A stretch of DNA of 64,000 nt from Fodinibacter sp963833495 (GTDB taxonomy: Bacteria > Actinomycetota > Actinomycetes > Actinomycetales > Dermatophilaceae): positions 62,001 through 126,000 of the forward strand of contig CAWHYJ010000021.1 in the NCBI GenBank assembly GCA_963833495.1, written 5' to 3'. A program made the position numbers and the translations under genes. The notes below the pieces were generated by a model. It was given only the letters and a program-made list of their open reading frames with translations. It was not told the DNA's origin and did no database searches. Shown piece after piece: positions 15,978 through 26,071 of this stretch (positions within the stretch are counted from its first letter, which is position 1; each line of letters opens with the position of its first letter).

Positions 15978-17038
15978 ATGACCGAGAGCGCAGCCCTGTC
16001 GCTGGACATCGCCGTCATCGGGGGCGACGGCATCGGGCCCGAGGTCGTCGCCGAGGGGCTGAAGGTGCTGCGGGCCGTGGTCGGCGACGCCGGCCCGAAG
16101 CTCACCACCACCGAGTACGACCTCGGCGCCACGCGCTGGCACGCCACGGGCGAGACGCTGCCCGACTCGGTGCTTGCCGAGCTGAAGCAGCACGACGCCA
16201 TCCTGCTCGGTGCCATCGGCGACCCCACGGTGCCGAGCGGCGTCCTGGAGCGGGGGTGCTGCTGCCGCTGCGCTTCGCGATGGAGCACTACGTCAACCTG
16301 CGCCCTGCCAAGCTCTACCCCGGGGTGCAGAGCCCGCTGGCCGTCGAGCGGGTCGCCCCCGACGGCATCGACTTCGTGGTGGTCCGCGAGGGCACCGAAG
16401 GGCCCTACGTCGGCAACGGCGGCTCCCTGCGCACCGGCACCCCGAACGAGATCGCCACCGAGGTGAGCGTCAACACCCGCTTCGGGGTCGAGCGCGTCGT
16501 GCGCGACGCCTTCGCCCGCGCCCAGGCCCGCCCCCGCCGGCACCTCACCCTGGTGCACAAGCACAACGTGCTCACCCACGCCGGCCACCTCTGGCGGCGC
16601 ACGGTCGAGGAGGTCGCGGCCGAGTTCCCCGACGTCGAGACCGCCTACCAGCACGTGGATGCCGCGACGATCTTCCTCACCACCGACCCGGGCCGCTTCG
16701 ACGTGGTCGTCACCGACAACCTGTTCGGCGACATCATCACCGACATCGCCGCGGCGGTGGCCGGCGGCATCGGGCTCGCCGCGAGCGGCAACATCAACCC
16801 CGAGGGCCACTACCCGAGCATGTTCGAGCCGGTGCACGGCTCGGCCCCGGACATCGCCGGCCAGGCCAAGGCCGACCCCACCGCCACGATCCTGTCGGTC
16901 GGGATGCTGCTCGCGCACCTCGGGCGCACGGCCGAGGCGCAGCGGGTGGAGGCCGCCGTGGCCGCCGACCTCGCCGAGCGGGGCAGCGCACCGCGCTCGA
17001 CCAGCGCCGTCGGTGACGCCGTCGCCGCCCGCCTCTGA
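15978..17038 (+). CDS. leuB: 3-isopropylmalate dehydrogenase (one frameshift)
   Basis: The enzyme oxidises and decarboxylates 3-isopropylmalate in leucine synthesis. The first frame holds IAVIGGDGIGPEVVAEGLKV and ends in sense at about PSGVLERG. After a missing base in the G run near 16254 the next frame reads LLPLRFAMEHYVNLRPAKLY and continues through HKHNVLTHAGHLW, the NLFGDIITDIAAAVAGGIG metal/substrate block and FEPVHGSAPDIAGQ. Repaired length is about 353 residues, normal for LeuB. Both frames cannot be separate genes because neither has the whole active site. Confidence 0.92.
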
Positions 17039-17107
17039 CGCACCCTCCTCCACGGGTAGCCTTCGCGGGTAGGACCGTCGCTTCCCGAGGAAAGGACCAC
17101 GAGTCCC

Positions 17108-18202
17108 ATGAGCCTGACCTTCGACCTGCATCGCAACCCCACGCCGGCGAGCGACGAGCGGCGGGCCACGATCCACGCCAACCCGGGGTTCGGCGTCTTC
17201 TTCACCGACCACATGCTGCGCGCGGTGTGGACCAAGGTCGGCGGCTGGGGCGACGGGCGGGTCGAGCCCTACGGCCCGATCCAGCTGATGCCGAGCGCCG
17301 CGGTGCTGCACTACGCGCAGGAGGTCTTCGAGGGCCTGAAGGCCTACCGGCACCAGGACGGCTCGGTGTGGTCCTTCCGGCCGGAGGCCAACGCCGAGCG
17401 GATGCAGCGCAGTGCACGGCGCCTCGCGCTCCCCGAGCTGCCGACCGACGACTTCGTCGCGTCGCTGCGGGCGCTGGTCGAGGTCGACGAGGGGTGGGTC
17501 CCGCCGGCCGGCACGGGTGAGACCAGCCTCTACCTGAGGCCGTTCCTGTTCGCCAGCGAGGCGTTCCTCGGTGTCCGGCCGGCCGACGAGGTCACCTACT
17601 GCCTCATCGCGTCGCCCGCCGGGGCCTACTTCGCCGGCGGCCTGAAGCCCGTCACCCTGTGGATCTCGCAGCACTACGCCCGCGCCGGCTCCGGTGGCAC
17701 CGGGGCGGCCAAGACCGGCGGCAACTACGCGTCATCCCTGGCGGGCCAGCTCGAGGGCATCGAGAACGGGTGCGACCAGGCCGTGTTCCTCGACTCCTCG
17801 AGCCAGACCTACATCGAGGAGCTGGGCGGCATGAACCTGTTCTTCGTCACCCGTGACAACCGGCTGGTCACGCCCGAGCTCACCGGCTCCATCCTCGAGG
17901 GGGTCACCCGCGACTCGATCCTCGAGCTGGCCAAGGAGCTCGGCCTGCAGCCCGAGGAGCGCCGGGTCGCCATCGACGAGTGGAAGGACGGCGTGGCCAG
18001 CGGCGAGATCCGCGAGGTCTTCGCCTGTGGCACGGCCGCCGTCGTCACCCCGGTGGGGGAGCTGCGCTGGGAGGGCGGGTCGGCACCCTCGACCGCAGGG
18101 GCCGCTGGCGGCGAGGTGACCACCACGATCCGCGGCGCCCTGCTCGACATCCAGTACGGCCGCGCCGACGACACCCACGGCTGGCTGACCCGACTCGTGT
18201 GA
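17108..18202 (+). CDS. ilvE: branched-chain amino acid aminotransferase
   Basis: The 364-residue PLP enzyme transfers the amino group in the last step of valine, leucine and isoleucine synthesis. The class IV aminotransferase pattern is visible: QEVFEGLKAYRHQDGSVWSF near the N-terminus, KTGGNYASSLAGQ with the PLP lysine near residue 200, YIEELGGMNLFFV, and FACGTAAVVTPVGEL in the C-terminal part. GAGGAAAGGACC precedes the ATG. It lies 69 bases after leuB on the same strand. Confidence 0.93.
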   Translation: MSLTFDLHRNPTPASDERRATIHANPGFGVFFTDHMLRAVWTKVGGWGDGRVEPYGPIQLMPSAAVLHYAQEVFEGLKAYRHQDGSVWSFRPEANAERMQRSARRLALPELPTDDFVASLRALVEVDEGWVPPAGTGETSLYLRPFLFASEAFLGVRPADEVTYCLIASPAGAYFAGGLKPVTLWISQHYARAGSGGTGAAKTGGNYASSLAGQLEGIENGCDQAVFLDSSSQTYIEELGGMNLFFVTRDNRLVTPELTGSILEGVTRDSILELAKELGLQPEERRVAIDEWKDGVASGEIREVFACGTAAVVTPVGELRWEGGSAPSTAGAAGGEVTTTIRGALLDIQYGRADDTHGWLTRLV

Positions 18203-18204
18203 GG

Positions 18205-18240
18205 CAAAGGTTCACACAAGGACCATTTGCACGGCATACT
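18205..18240 (+). promoter_or_regulatory. promoter and candidate operator of the gntR gene
   Basis: TTCACA (18211-18216) and CATACT (18235-18240) are 18 bases apart, and CATACT ends 7 bases before ATG 18248. CAAAGGT (18205-18211) and ACCATTTG (18222-18229) form an imperfect inverted repeat across the -35 region. A GntR/FadR regulator often binds such a dyad in its own promoter. Confidence 0.4.
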
Positions 18241-18247
18241 CGCTCGC

Positions 18248-18994
18248 ATGACTCCGGAGCAGTCGCCCCCGCAGCCGTCCCGGCTGCCGGATGCCGTGCT
18301 GCGGCCGGCGGTGGGCAACGTCTTCGAGACCACGGTCGAGCAGCTCGCCACCGCCATCCGGCTGGGGGTCTTCGTCGCCGGGGAGCAGCTGCCGGCCGAG
18401 CGTGAGCTCGCCGACCGGCTCGGTGTCTCGCGCAACACGCTGCGGGAAGCGATCGCGGCCCTGCGCGACTCGGGGCTGGTGACCACCCGGCGGGGCCGAG
18501 GTGGGGGAACGGTCGTCACCTACGCCGGTCGGGCCCGCTGCGGTGACCCCGCCGTGCTCGACGGCCCGCCGGTGCGCACCGGCGCCGCGCTCGAGGACGC
18601 CCTGGACTTCCGCCGGGTCGTCGAGCCGGGAGCCGCCCGGCTGGCCGCCACCCGCAGGCTCTCCGGCGACCAGCGCGACTGGCTCGCGGAGTCGTGCCGC
18701 GCGGTGCGCGAGGCCGACATCGACAACCACCGGATCGCCGACTCCCGGCTGCACCTCGCGATCGCGACGCTCACGGGCTCGCCGATGGTGGTCGAGGCGG
18801 TGACCCGGGCGCAGGCCGCACTGAGCGAGCTGCTCGGCCAGATCCCCGTGCTGCGCAGCAACATCGAGCACTCGCACGAACAGCACGAAGCCGTCGTCGC
18901 GGCCATCCTCGACGGCGACCCCGACACGGCCCGCACGACCATGGAGGAGCACTGCGACGCCACGTCCGCGCTCCTGCGTGGACTTCTCGGATAA
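18248..18994 (+). CDS. GntR-family (FadR subfamily) regulator of the amine catabolism operon
   Basis: The 248-residue product has an N-terminal winged helix at about residues 25-95 (LPAERELADRLGVSRNTLRE, then ALRDSGLVTTRRGRGGGTVV) and a C-terminal FCD ligand-binding domain at about 110-240 with DFRRVVEPGAARLAA. FCD regulators bind small acids and usually act as repressors. It precedes a gamma-glutamyl ligase gene by 18 bases, so it likely controls the operon 18248-23375. The ATG at 18248 was preferred over the longer frame because a leaderless promoter lies directly before it. Confidence 0.85.
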   Translation: MTPEQSPPQPSRLPDAVLRPAVGNVFETTVEQLATAIRLGVFVAGEQLPAERELADRLGVSRNTLREAIAALRDSGLVTTRRGRGGGTVVTYAGRARCGDPAVLDGPPVRTGAALEDALDFRRVVEPGAARLAATRRLSGDQRDWLAESCRAVREADIDNHRIADSRLHLAIATLTGSPMVVEAVTRAQAALSELLGQIPVLRSNIEHSHEQHEAVVAAILDGDPDTARTTMEEHCDATSALLRGLLG

Positions 18995-19012
18995 CGACAC
19001 GAAGGGGACACC

Positions 19013-20398
19013 ATGCCGAGCTCCATCCACCCGGGGGGACCCCCGCCGCTCACCGTCGACCAGCTGCGTGCCGCCGTCCTGGCCGGTGAGGTCGACACGG
19101 TGATCGTCGCGTTCACCGACATGCAGGGGCGCCTGCAGGGCAAGCGGATCCACGGCCAGTTCTTCATCGACCACGTGCTCGAGAACGGCACCGAGGGGTG
19201 CAACTACCTCTTGGCCGTCGACGTCGACATGAACACCGTCGAGGGCTACGCGATGTCGTCGTGGGAGCGCGGCTACGGCGACATGTTCTTCGAGATGGAC
19301 CTCACGACGCTGCGGCACACCCCCGGGCACCCGGCCTCGGTCACCATCCAGACCGACCTCACCTGGCTCGACGGCAGCGGTGACGTCGTCCAGTCGCCGC
19401 GCACCATCCTCAAGCAGCAGGTGGCAGCGGCCGAGGCCGACGGCTACGCGGCATTCGCGGGAACCGAGCTCGAGTTCATCCTCTTCGACGAGTCCTTCGA
19501 CCGCGCCTGGGACCAGCGCTACCACGGGCTGACCGGAGCCAACCGCTACAACGTCGACTACTCGATCCTGGGGGGCAGCAAGGTCGAGCCGGTGCTGCGC
19601 GAGATCCGCAACGAGATGTACGCAGCCGGCATGAACGTGGAGTCGGCCAAGGGCGAGTGCAACTTCGGCCAGCACGAGATCGGCTTCCTCTTCGACGGCG
19701 TGGTGCGCACCTGCGACAACCACGCGGTCTACAAGACCGGCGCCAAGGAGATCGCCGCCCGGCACGGCCAGTCGCTCACCTTCATGGCCAAGTTCGACGA
19801 GCGCGAGGGCAACTCGTGCCACATCCACCTCTCGTTGCGCGGCACCGACGGCGAGGTCGTCTTCGCCGACCACGACCGCGACGGCGGCCGCAGCGAGCTG
19901 TTCGACCGGTTCATGGCCGGGCTGCTGGCCACGATGCGCGAGCTCACCTACTTCTACGCACCGAACATCAACTCCTACAAGCGTTTCGCCGCTGGGTCGT
20001 TCGCCCCGACCGCCGTCGCCTGGGGCAGTGACAACCGCACCTGCGCGCTGCGCGTCGTCGGCCACGGGCCGGGGCTGCGCGTCGAGAACCGCCTGCCCGG
20101 TGGCGACGTCAACCCCTACCTCGCCGTGGCGGCGATGATGGCGGGCGGCCTGCACGGCATCCGCGAGGGCCTGGAGCTGCCACCGGCCTGCGAGGGCAAC
20201 GCCTACACCGGCGACTACGAGCACGTGCCCGGCACCCTGGCCGAGGCGCGGGACCTCCTCGCGGGCAGCGCCATCGCCCGCGCGGCCTTCGGCGACGACG
20301 TCGTCGACCACTACGTCAACGCTGCGGACGTCGAGATCAGGGCGTTCAACGCCGCGGTCACCGACTGGGAACGCGTCCGCGGCTTCGAGAGGCTGTGA
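19013..20398 (+). CDS. glutamine synthetase-like gamma-glutamyl ligase (PuuA/GlnA3-like)
   Basis: The 461-residue product has the beta-Grasp N-terminus and the catalytic GS domain. Visible motifs are GTELEFILF (metal ligands), ESAKGECNFGQHEIGF, GNSCHIHLSL, and FAPTAVAWGSDNRTCALRVV with the nucleotide/ammonia side. It is not the housekeeping GlnA: it sits with an aldehyde dehydrogenase, an SDR and a PuuD-like hydrolase. In Escherichia coli PuuA, and in Streptomyces GlnA2/GlnA3/GlnA4, such enzymes glutamylate putrescine, polyamines or ethanolamine. The exact amine is not visible. GAAGGGGACACC precedes the ATG. Confidence 0.85.
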   Translation: MPSSIHPGGPPPLTVDQLRAAVLAGEVDTVIVAFTDMQGRLQGKRIHGQFFIDHVLENGTEGCNYLLAVDVDMNTVEGYAMSSWERGYGDMFFEMDLTTLRHTPGHPASVTIQTDLTWLDGSGDVVQSPRTILKQQVAAAEADGYAAFAGTELEFILFDESFDRAWDQRYHGLTGANRYNVDYSILGGSKVEPVLREIRNEMYAAGMNVESAKGECNFGQHEIGFLFDGVVRTCDNHAVYKTGAKEIAARHGQSLTFMAKFDEREGNSCHIHLSLRGTDGEVVFADHDRDGGRSELFDRFMAGLLATMRELTYFYAPNINSYKRFAAGSFAPTAVAWGSDNRTCALRVVGHGPGLRVENRLPGGDVNPYLAVAAMMAGGLHGIREGLELPPACEGNAYTGDYEHVPGTLAEARDLLAGSAIARAAFGDDVVDHYVNAADVEIRAFNAAVTDWERVRGFERL

Positions 20399-20408
20399 CC
20401 ACCCGCCG

Positions 20409-21804
20409 ATGAGCACCACCTATGCCCACGACGTCATCAACCCGGCGACCGAGCAGGTCGTCACGACCATCGACCTGGTCGGCCTCGAGGAGACCGACGC
20501 GGCCGTCGCCCGCGCCGTGGAGGTCGGCCCCGCCTGGCGGGCGGTGACCCCGGCCGACCGGGGGATGCTGCTGCGCCGCTTCGCCGACGCGGTCGAGGCC
20601 TCGACCGACGAGCTCGCCGCGCTGGAGGTGGCGAACTCGGGCCACACCGTCGGCAACGCCCGGTGGGAGGTCGGCAACGTCGTCAACGTGCTGCGCTACT
20701 ACTCGGCTGCCCCGGAACGCCTCTTCGGCAGGCAGATTCCCGTGGCCGGAGGGCTGGACGTCACGTTCAAGGAGCCGCTCGGCGTCGTCTCGGTCATCGT
20801 GCCGTGGAACTTCCCGATGCCGATCGCGGGCTGGGGCCTGGCCCCGGCGCTCGCGGCCGGCAACACGGTGGTGCTCAAGCCCGCCGAGCTCACGCCGCTC
20901 ACCGCGATGCTGATCGGCCAGCTCGCCCTCGATGCCGGCATCCCCGAGGGCGTGTTCACCGTGCTCCCCGGCAAGGGGTCGGTGGTGGGCGAGCGCTTCG
21001 TCACGCACCCCGACGTGCGCAAGGTCTGCTTCACCGGGTCGACCGCGGTGGGCCAGGGCATCATGCGCAAGGCCGCCGACCAGCTCAAGCGGGTGACCCT
21101 CGAGCTCGGCGGCAAGTCGGCCAACATCGTCTTCGCCGACGCCGACCTCGACACCGCGGCCGCATCGGCGCCGATGAGCTTCCTCGACAACGCCGGCCAG
21201 GACTGCTGTGCCCGCACCCGGATCCTGGTGCAGCGCACCGTGTTCGACACGTTCATGGAGCGCTTCGAGCAGGCCCTGAAGGGGGTCGTCGTCGGTGACC
21301 CGCGCGACGAGGCGACCCAGATGGGACCGCTGGTCTCCTCCGGCCAGCGCGATGCCGTGCGAAGGCTACGTCGAGCAGGCCGAGGATGCCGGGCACGCAC
21401 CGGTCGACGTCGCCTTCCGCGGCACGGCGCCTGAGGGCGCCGGCTGGTGGTACCCGCCCACGGTGGTGCTGCCCAGCGGCACCGACGACCGGGTGTGGCG
21501 CGAGGAGGTCTTCGGGCCGGTCGTGGCCGTGATGCCGTTCGACGACGAGGCCGATGCGGTCGCCAAGGCCAACGACACGGCCTACGGGCTGTCCGGGTCG
21601 ATCTGGACGCGCGACGTGGGCCGCGCGATCCGGGTGGCGCGCGGCGTGGAGGCCGGGAACCTCTCGGTCAACAGCCACAGCTCGGTGCGCTACTCGACGC
21701 CCTTCGGCGGCTTCAAGGCGAGCGGCATCGGCCGCGAGCTCGGCCCCGACGCCCTCGACGCGTTCACCGAGGTCAAGAACGTCTTCATCAGCACCGAGGC
21801 ATAG
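20409..21804 (+). CDS. aldehyde dehydrogenase, PuuC-like (one frameshift)
   Basis: The enzyme would oxidise the gamma-glutamyl aldehyde made from a glutamylated amine. The first frame shows PWNFPMPIAGWGLAPALAAG, the catalytic Glu in LELGGKSANIVFADAD and the catalytic Cys in NAGQDCCARTR. Near 21360 one extra base in GCCGTGCGAAGG shifts the frame; the next frame gives EGYVEQAEDAG, then EEVFGPVVAVMPFDDEADAV and the C-terminal PFGGFKASGIGRELGPDAL. The repaired length is about 464 residues, normal for the family. It starts 11 bases after the ligase gene. Confidence 0.88.
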
Positions 21805-21812
21805 GAGATCCC

Positions 21813-22580
21813 ATGGCAGGCAGGCTCGAGGGCAAGGTCGCGGTCGTCACCGGCGGCTGCTCCGGCATCGGGTTGGCGACGGTGCGGCGGTTCGCGCAGG
21901 AGGGGGCGACCGTCGTGGTCGGCGACCTCAACGACGAGGCCGGCGAGGCGCTGGCCGCGGAGGTCGGCGGGGCCTACGTGCACACCGACGTCGCGAGCAA
22001 GGACGACGTCGACCGGCTCTTCGCGACCGCGGTCGAGAAGTACGGCAAGCTCGACATCGCCTTCAACAACGCCGGCATCAGCCCGCCCGACGACGACAGC
22101 ATCCTCGACACCGACCTCGACGCCTGGCTGCGGGTGCAGCAGGTCAACCTGACCTCGGTCTACCTGTGCTGCAAGGCGGCCCTGCCCTACATGCTCGAGA
22201 ACAGGTCCGGCTCGATCATCAACACCGCGAGCTTCGTCGCGGTGATGGGCGCGGCGACCTCGCAGATCTCGTACTCCGCGTCCAAGGGCGGCGTGCTCTC
22301 GATGACCCGCGAGCTCGGCGTGCAGTTCGCGCGCGACGGCATCCGGGTCAACGCCCTCTGCCCGGGGCCGGTGAACACCCCGCTGCTCAAGGAGCTCTTC
22401 GCCAAGGACGCCGAGCGCGCGGCCCGCCGCCTGGTGCACGTGCCGATGGGGCGCTTCGGCGAGCCCGAGGAGATGGCCAACGCCGTGCTGTTCCTGGCGT
22501 CCGACGAGTCCAGCTTCATGACCGCCTCGACCTTCCTCGTCGACGGTGGCATCTCGGGCGCCTACGTGACCCCGCTCTGA
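21813..22580 (+). CDS. short-chain dehydrogenase/reductase
   Basis: The 255-residue product is a classical SDR: TGGCSGIG at residues 14-21 binds NAD(P), NNAG is at about 86-89, the catalytic Ser is near SFVAVMG, and the YSASKGG motif is near residue 154. TSTFLVDGG type C-terminus is present. AGGAG lies 6 bases before the ATG. Its place between aldehyde dehydrogenase and PuuD genes suggests an oxidation step on a hydroxylated or aldehyde intermediate. Substrate is unknown. Confidence 0.85.
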   Translation: MAGRLEGKVAVVTGGCSGIGLATVRRFAQEGATVVVGDLNDEAGEALAAEVGGAYVHTDVASKDDVDRLFATAVEKYGKLDIAFNNAGISPPDDDSILDTDLDAWLRVQQVNLTSVYLCCKAALPYMLENRSGSIINTASFVAVMGAATSQISYSASKGGVLSMTRELGVQFARDGIRVNALCPGPVNTPLLKELFAKDAERAARRLVHVPMGRFGEPEEMANAVLFLASDESSFMTASTFLVDGGISGAYVTPL

Positions 22581-22594
22581 GCAGGATGGGGGAC

Positions 22595-23375
22595 ATGAGC
22601 GACAGCCGGCCGGTCATCGGCGTCACCTGCTACGTCGAGGACGTCGACCGGCATCCGTGGACCGCGCAGCGCAGCGTGGTGCTGCCGCACCGCTACGTCG
22701 ACCAGCTCGAGCGCGCCGGTGCGCTCGCTGTCGTGCTGCCACCGCGCCCGGATGCCGACGACGACCTCGCGCTGACGGTGCTGGAGCGGCTCGACGGCCT
22801 CGGTGATCGCGGGCGGCGCCGACGTCGAGGCCGCCCGCTACGGCGCAGCGCCGCACCCGACCTCGCAGAAGCCGCGCCCGGACCGGGACGCGTGGGAGCT
22901 GGCCCTGGCACGGGTGTCCGCGGCGCTGGACCTCCCGGTCCTCGGGGTGTGCCGCGGCATGCAGGTGATGGCGGTCGAGGCGGGCGGGGTGCTCGACCAG
23001 CACCTGCCCGACGTCGTCGGCCACGACGTCCACTCGCCACGGCCGGGGGAGTACACCTCGCACCACGCGACCCCGGTGCCCGGCACCCGGCTCGCCGACC
23101 TGCTGGGCAGCGAGCCCCTGGACGTGCCGACCTACCACCACCAGGCCGTGCAGCCGGCGTCACTCGAGGGCACCCCCTACCGCCTGTCGGCCTGGCACGC
23201 CGACGGCACCCTGGAGGGCATGGAGGACCCCTCGTCGGTCTTCCGCCTCGCCGTGCAGTGGCACCCCGAGGCCGGGGCCGACGGGCGGCTGTTCGAGGCG
23301 CTCGTGGCGGCCGCCACCACCCGCCGGTCGTCCGGTGCGCGGCACCCGGTCGCCGATGACGGCGAGGCCGGGTGA
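22595..23375 (+). CDS. gamma-glutamyl-GABA hydrolase-like class I amidotransferase (one frameshift)
   Basis: The protein belongs to the PuuD group, which cleaves the gamma-glutamyl group off the product of the pathway. It begins MSDSRPVIGVTCYVED. An extra G at 22802 shifts the frame; the next frame reads VIAGGADVEAARYG and carries the nucleophile in GVCRGMQVMAVEAGG and the His-Glu of VQWHPEAGADG. The repaired product has about 259 residues, usual for PuuD. It closes the operon that starts with the GntR gene. ATG 22586 is an alternative start. Confidence 0.85.
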
Positions 23376-23385
23376 CAATCGACCG

Positions 23386-24516
23386 GTGACCAGGCTCAAC
23401 CGACTCGCGATCGCCGCCGGCGCGGCCAGTGCCCTCGGGGCGCTCGCCGCCGCCGGCAAGGGCGTCAACACCGCCATGGGCGGGCGTCCCACGGGGGACC
23501 GCCTGGAGCGGGCACAGCGCTCGCCCTCCTACCGGGCAGGCGCCTTCCACAACACCTCGCGCGGCACCTCGTCGATGCCCTCGGGCCAGCGCGACGTGCT
23601 GCGCCGGTTCCGCGAGAACGCCGCGACCCGGCATCCGGCCCTGCCGATCCCGGTGGTGACCGCGACCCACGAACCGCGCACCGAGGGGGTGCACGTCACC
23701 TGGTTCGGCCACGCCTCGTGCCTCGTCGAGCTCGACGGCGTGCGCCTGCTCATGGACCCGGTGTGGAGCGAGCGCTGCTCGCCCAGCCAGCACGTCGGGC
23801 CCCGCCGCTTGCACGCGGTGCCGGTGCCGCTCAGCGGCCTGGGCCGGGTCGATGCCGTCGTCATCTCGCACGACCACTACGACCACCTCGACATGGACAC
23901 CGTCCGCCAGCTCGTCGACCTCACCGAGGCGGTCTTCCTCGTGCCGCTCGGGGTCGGCGCCCACCTCGACGCCTGGGGGGTGCCGGCCGAGCGCGTCGTC
24001 GAGTGCGACTGGGAGGAGGGCCTGCAGGTGGGTGGCGTGCAGGTCACCGCCGTCGAGGCGCAGCACTTCTCGGGGCGCGGCCTGCGCCGCGACGGCACGC
24101 TGTGGGCCTCGTGGGTGCTCGCCGGCCGCGCCGGCAGGGTGTTCTTCAGCGGCGACACCGGCTTCTTCGACGGCTACGCGCGGCTCGGTGCCGAGCACGG
24201 CCCGTTCGACGCCTCCCTGATGGCCGTCGGCGCGTACGACCCCGCCTGGCACGACATCCACCTGAACCCGGAGGAGGCGGTCGAGGCGACCGAACTGCTG
24301 CGCGGCGGCCTGCTGGTGCCGATCCACTGGTGCACCTTCGTGCTGGCCCCACACCCCTGGGCCGAGCCGGTCGAGCGCCTGCTCGTGGCCGCCGAGGGCG
24401 CGGGAGTGCCGGTGGCTGTTCCACGCGTGGGCGACCGGGTCGACGTGGCCGACCCGCCGGCGCCGGACGGCTGGTGGGAGCTGGAACGGGCGCACGACCT
24501 GCCCACCAGCGCCTGA
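23386..24516 (+). CDS. metallo-beta-lactamase fold hydrolase, NAPE-PLD/UlaG-like
   Basis: The 376-residue product has an N-terminal hydrophobic Ala-rich stretch that may be an anchor, then the fold HVTWFGHASCLVEL, the metal motif SHDHYDHLDMD (HxHxDH), FFSGDTGFF, and a C-terminal PIHWCTF. This pattern matches the N-acyl-phosphatidylethanolamine phospholipase D group and related lactonases. The real substrate is unknown. GTG 23386 is placed 10 bases after the PuuD stop; translation with the operon is possible, but function appears unrelated. Confidence 0.8.
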   Translation: MTRLNRLAIAAGAASALGALAAAGKGVNTAMGGRPTGDRLERAQRSPSYRAGAFHNTSRGTSSMPSGQRDVLRRFRENAATRHPALPIPVVTATHEPRTEGVHVTWFGHASCLVELDGVRLLMDPVWSERCSPSQHVGPRRLHAVPVPLSGLGRVDAVVISHDHYDHLDMDTVRQLVDLTEAVFLVPLGVGAHLDAWGVPAERVVECDWEEGLQVGGVQVTAVEAQHFSGRGLRRDGTLWASWVLAGRAGRVFFSGDTGFFDGYARLGAEHGPFDASLMAVGAYDPAWHDIHLNPEEAVEATELLRGGLLVPIHWCTFVLAPHPWAEPVERLLVAAEGAGVPVAVPRVGDRVDVADPPAPDGWWELERAHDLPTSA

Positions 24517-24643
24517 GCGCCCGCCGAGTGGCACGCGGCGCGCCGCGGGGCCCGAAGTTTCGCGAGATGGGGCGCGGCAGGGCACCATAGATGGTGGCGC
24601 CGCTTTCGTGCGCCCGCGCACCGGAGAGAAAGATCAGCCGATC

Positions 24644-26071
24644 ATGAGGGCTCGCACCAAGGTGCTGACCACTGTCGCCGTGGCAGTGCCACTGGTGCTG
24701 CTCGGCGCCGGCACGGCGTACGCGACCCACTACCAGGACCGGGCCCTGCCCGGCAGCTCGGTCGCGGGCGTGCCGGTGGCGGGGTTGACGCGGGCCGAGG
24801 TGGCGGCAGCCGTGCAGCGGCGAGCCGACCAGGTCACCATCATGCTCGACACCGGCGAGGTCACCCGCACCGCCCACCTGGCCGACCTGGGCTACGCGGT
24901 CGACGTGCAGCCGACCGTCGACGCCGTGTTCCGCGCCAACGAGTCGTGGTCGTCCTACGCCAGCTCGCTGGTCTCCCCCCGCGACGTCGAGGCGGTGCTG
25001 CACCTCGACCCGGCCAGGACCCAGAAGGTGGTCGCCGACCTGGTCAGGAGCGCGGGGCGGGCCGGCTCCGACGCCAGCGTGAAGCTGGCCCCCACCAAGA
25101 AGTCGTTCGTCGTCGTGCCGGCCGTGACGGGCAAGTCGTTCACCGCCACCAGCTTCCAGGACGTCGTTGCCGCCGCCGGCCACGGTCTGAAGTCCGCCAC
25201 GACCACGGTGAAGTTCGTCGACTCGGTGCCGGCCGTCACCACCGCCGAGGCCCAGCACGTCGCCGACCAGGCGAACGCCCTCGTCGCGCGCACCGTCCAG
25301 GTCTCCGACGGCGACGCCGAGCACACGGCATCGAAGAAGGCCAAGGCCTCGTGGGTCGCCATCCCCCTCGCCGACGGAGCGCTGGGCACCCCCACCCTCG
25401 ACACCGCGAAGGTGCAGTCCTGGGTGCGCAAGATCGTCAAGGACGTCGAGAAGGCCCCGACCGCAGGAGTGCGCAACGTCAACGCCTCCGGCGCGGTGGC
25501 GCAGGTCGTCACCGCGGCGAAGGACGGTGTCACCGTCACCAACGCCGACGCGGTGGCCGCGGCGGCCGTCGCGGCGCTGCAGTCGGGCCAGGACTACGAA
25601 GGCTCGTTCGAGAAGCGCCCACGCCCGGCGACGTGGACCGAGCACCCGGTCGCGGCCGGCGCCGAGCGGCTCGCCTACCACGCGTCCAGCGGCCAGAAGT
25701 GGGTCGACGTCAACCTGCGCGCCCACACCATGACCGCCTACGTCGGGGCCAAGGCCGTGCGCGGCCCGGTCAAGATGGTCAATGGGTCCGACAAGAAGCC
25801 CACGGTGGTCGGCACCTTCAAGGTCTACCTCAAGCTCCAGAAGCAGACGATGCGCGGCAGCAACGCCGACGGCACCAAGTACGAGACGCCCGACGTCCCC
25901 TGGATCTCCTACTTCCACAACGGGTTCGCCCTGCACGGCGCACCATGGCGCTCGACGTTCGGCTACGCCGGCGCACGGGGCTCGCACGGCTGCATCAACC
26001 TGCCGGTGCCGACCGCAAAGTGGATCTATGGGTTCGCGACGGTCGGTACCCCGGTCGTCACCCACACCTGA
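24644..26071 (+). CDS. L,D-transpeptidase (YkuD) with PG-binding-4-type repeat domains
   Basis: The 475-residue product has an N-terminal signal/anchor (VLTTVAVAVPLVLLGAGTAY), two putative peptidoglycan-binding lobes (about 45-190 and 200-310), and a YkuD domain at about 350-475. The catalytic pattern is complete: HGAPWRSTFG and, further on, GSHGCINL with the nucleophilic Cys near residue 450. Such enzymes make 3-3 peptide crosslinks in the cell wall. GAGAGAAAGATC precedes the ATG. The end overlaps the convergent gene by about 45 bases. Confidence 0.9.
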   Translation: MRARTKVLTTVAVAVPLVLLGAGTAYATHYQDRALPGSSVAGVPVAGLTRAEVAAAVQRRADQVTIMLDTGEVTRTAHLADLGYAVDVQPTVDAVFRANESWSSYASSLVSPRDVEAVLHLDPARTQKVVADLVRSAGRAGSDASVKLAPTKKSFVVVPAVTGKSFTATSFQDVVAAAGHGLKSATTTVKFVDSVPAVTTAEAQHVADQANALVARTVQVSDGDAEHTASKKAKASWVAIPLADGALGTPTLDTAKVQSWVRKIVKDVEKAPTAGVRNVNASGAVAQVVTAAKDGVTVTNADAVAAAAVAALQSGQDYEGSFEKRPRPATWTEHPVAAGAERLAYHASSGQKWVDVNLRAHTMTAYVGAKAVRGPVKMVNGSDKKPTVVGTFKVYLKLQKQTMRGSNADGTKYETPDVPWISYFHNGFALHGAPWRSTFGYAGARGSHGCINLPVPTAKWIYGFATVGTPVVTHT

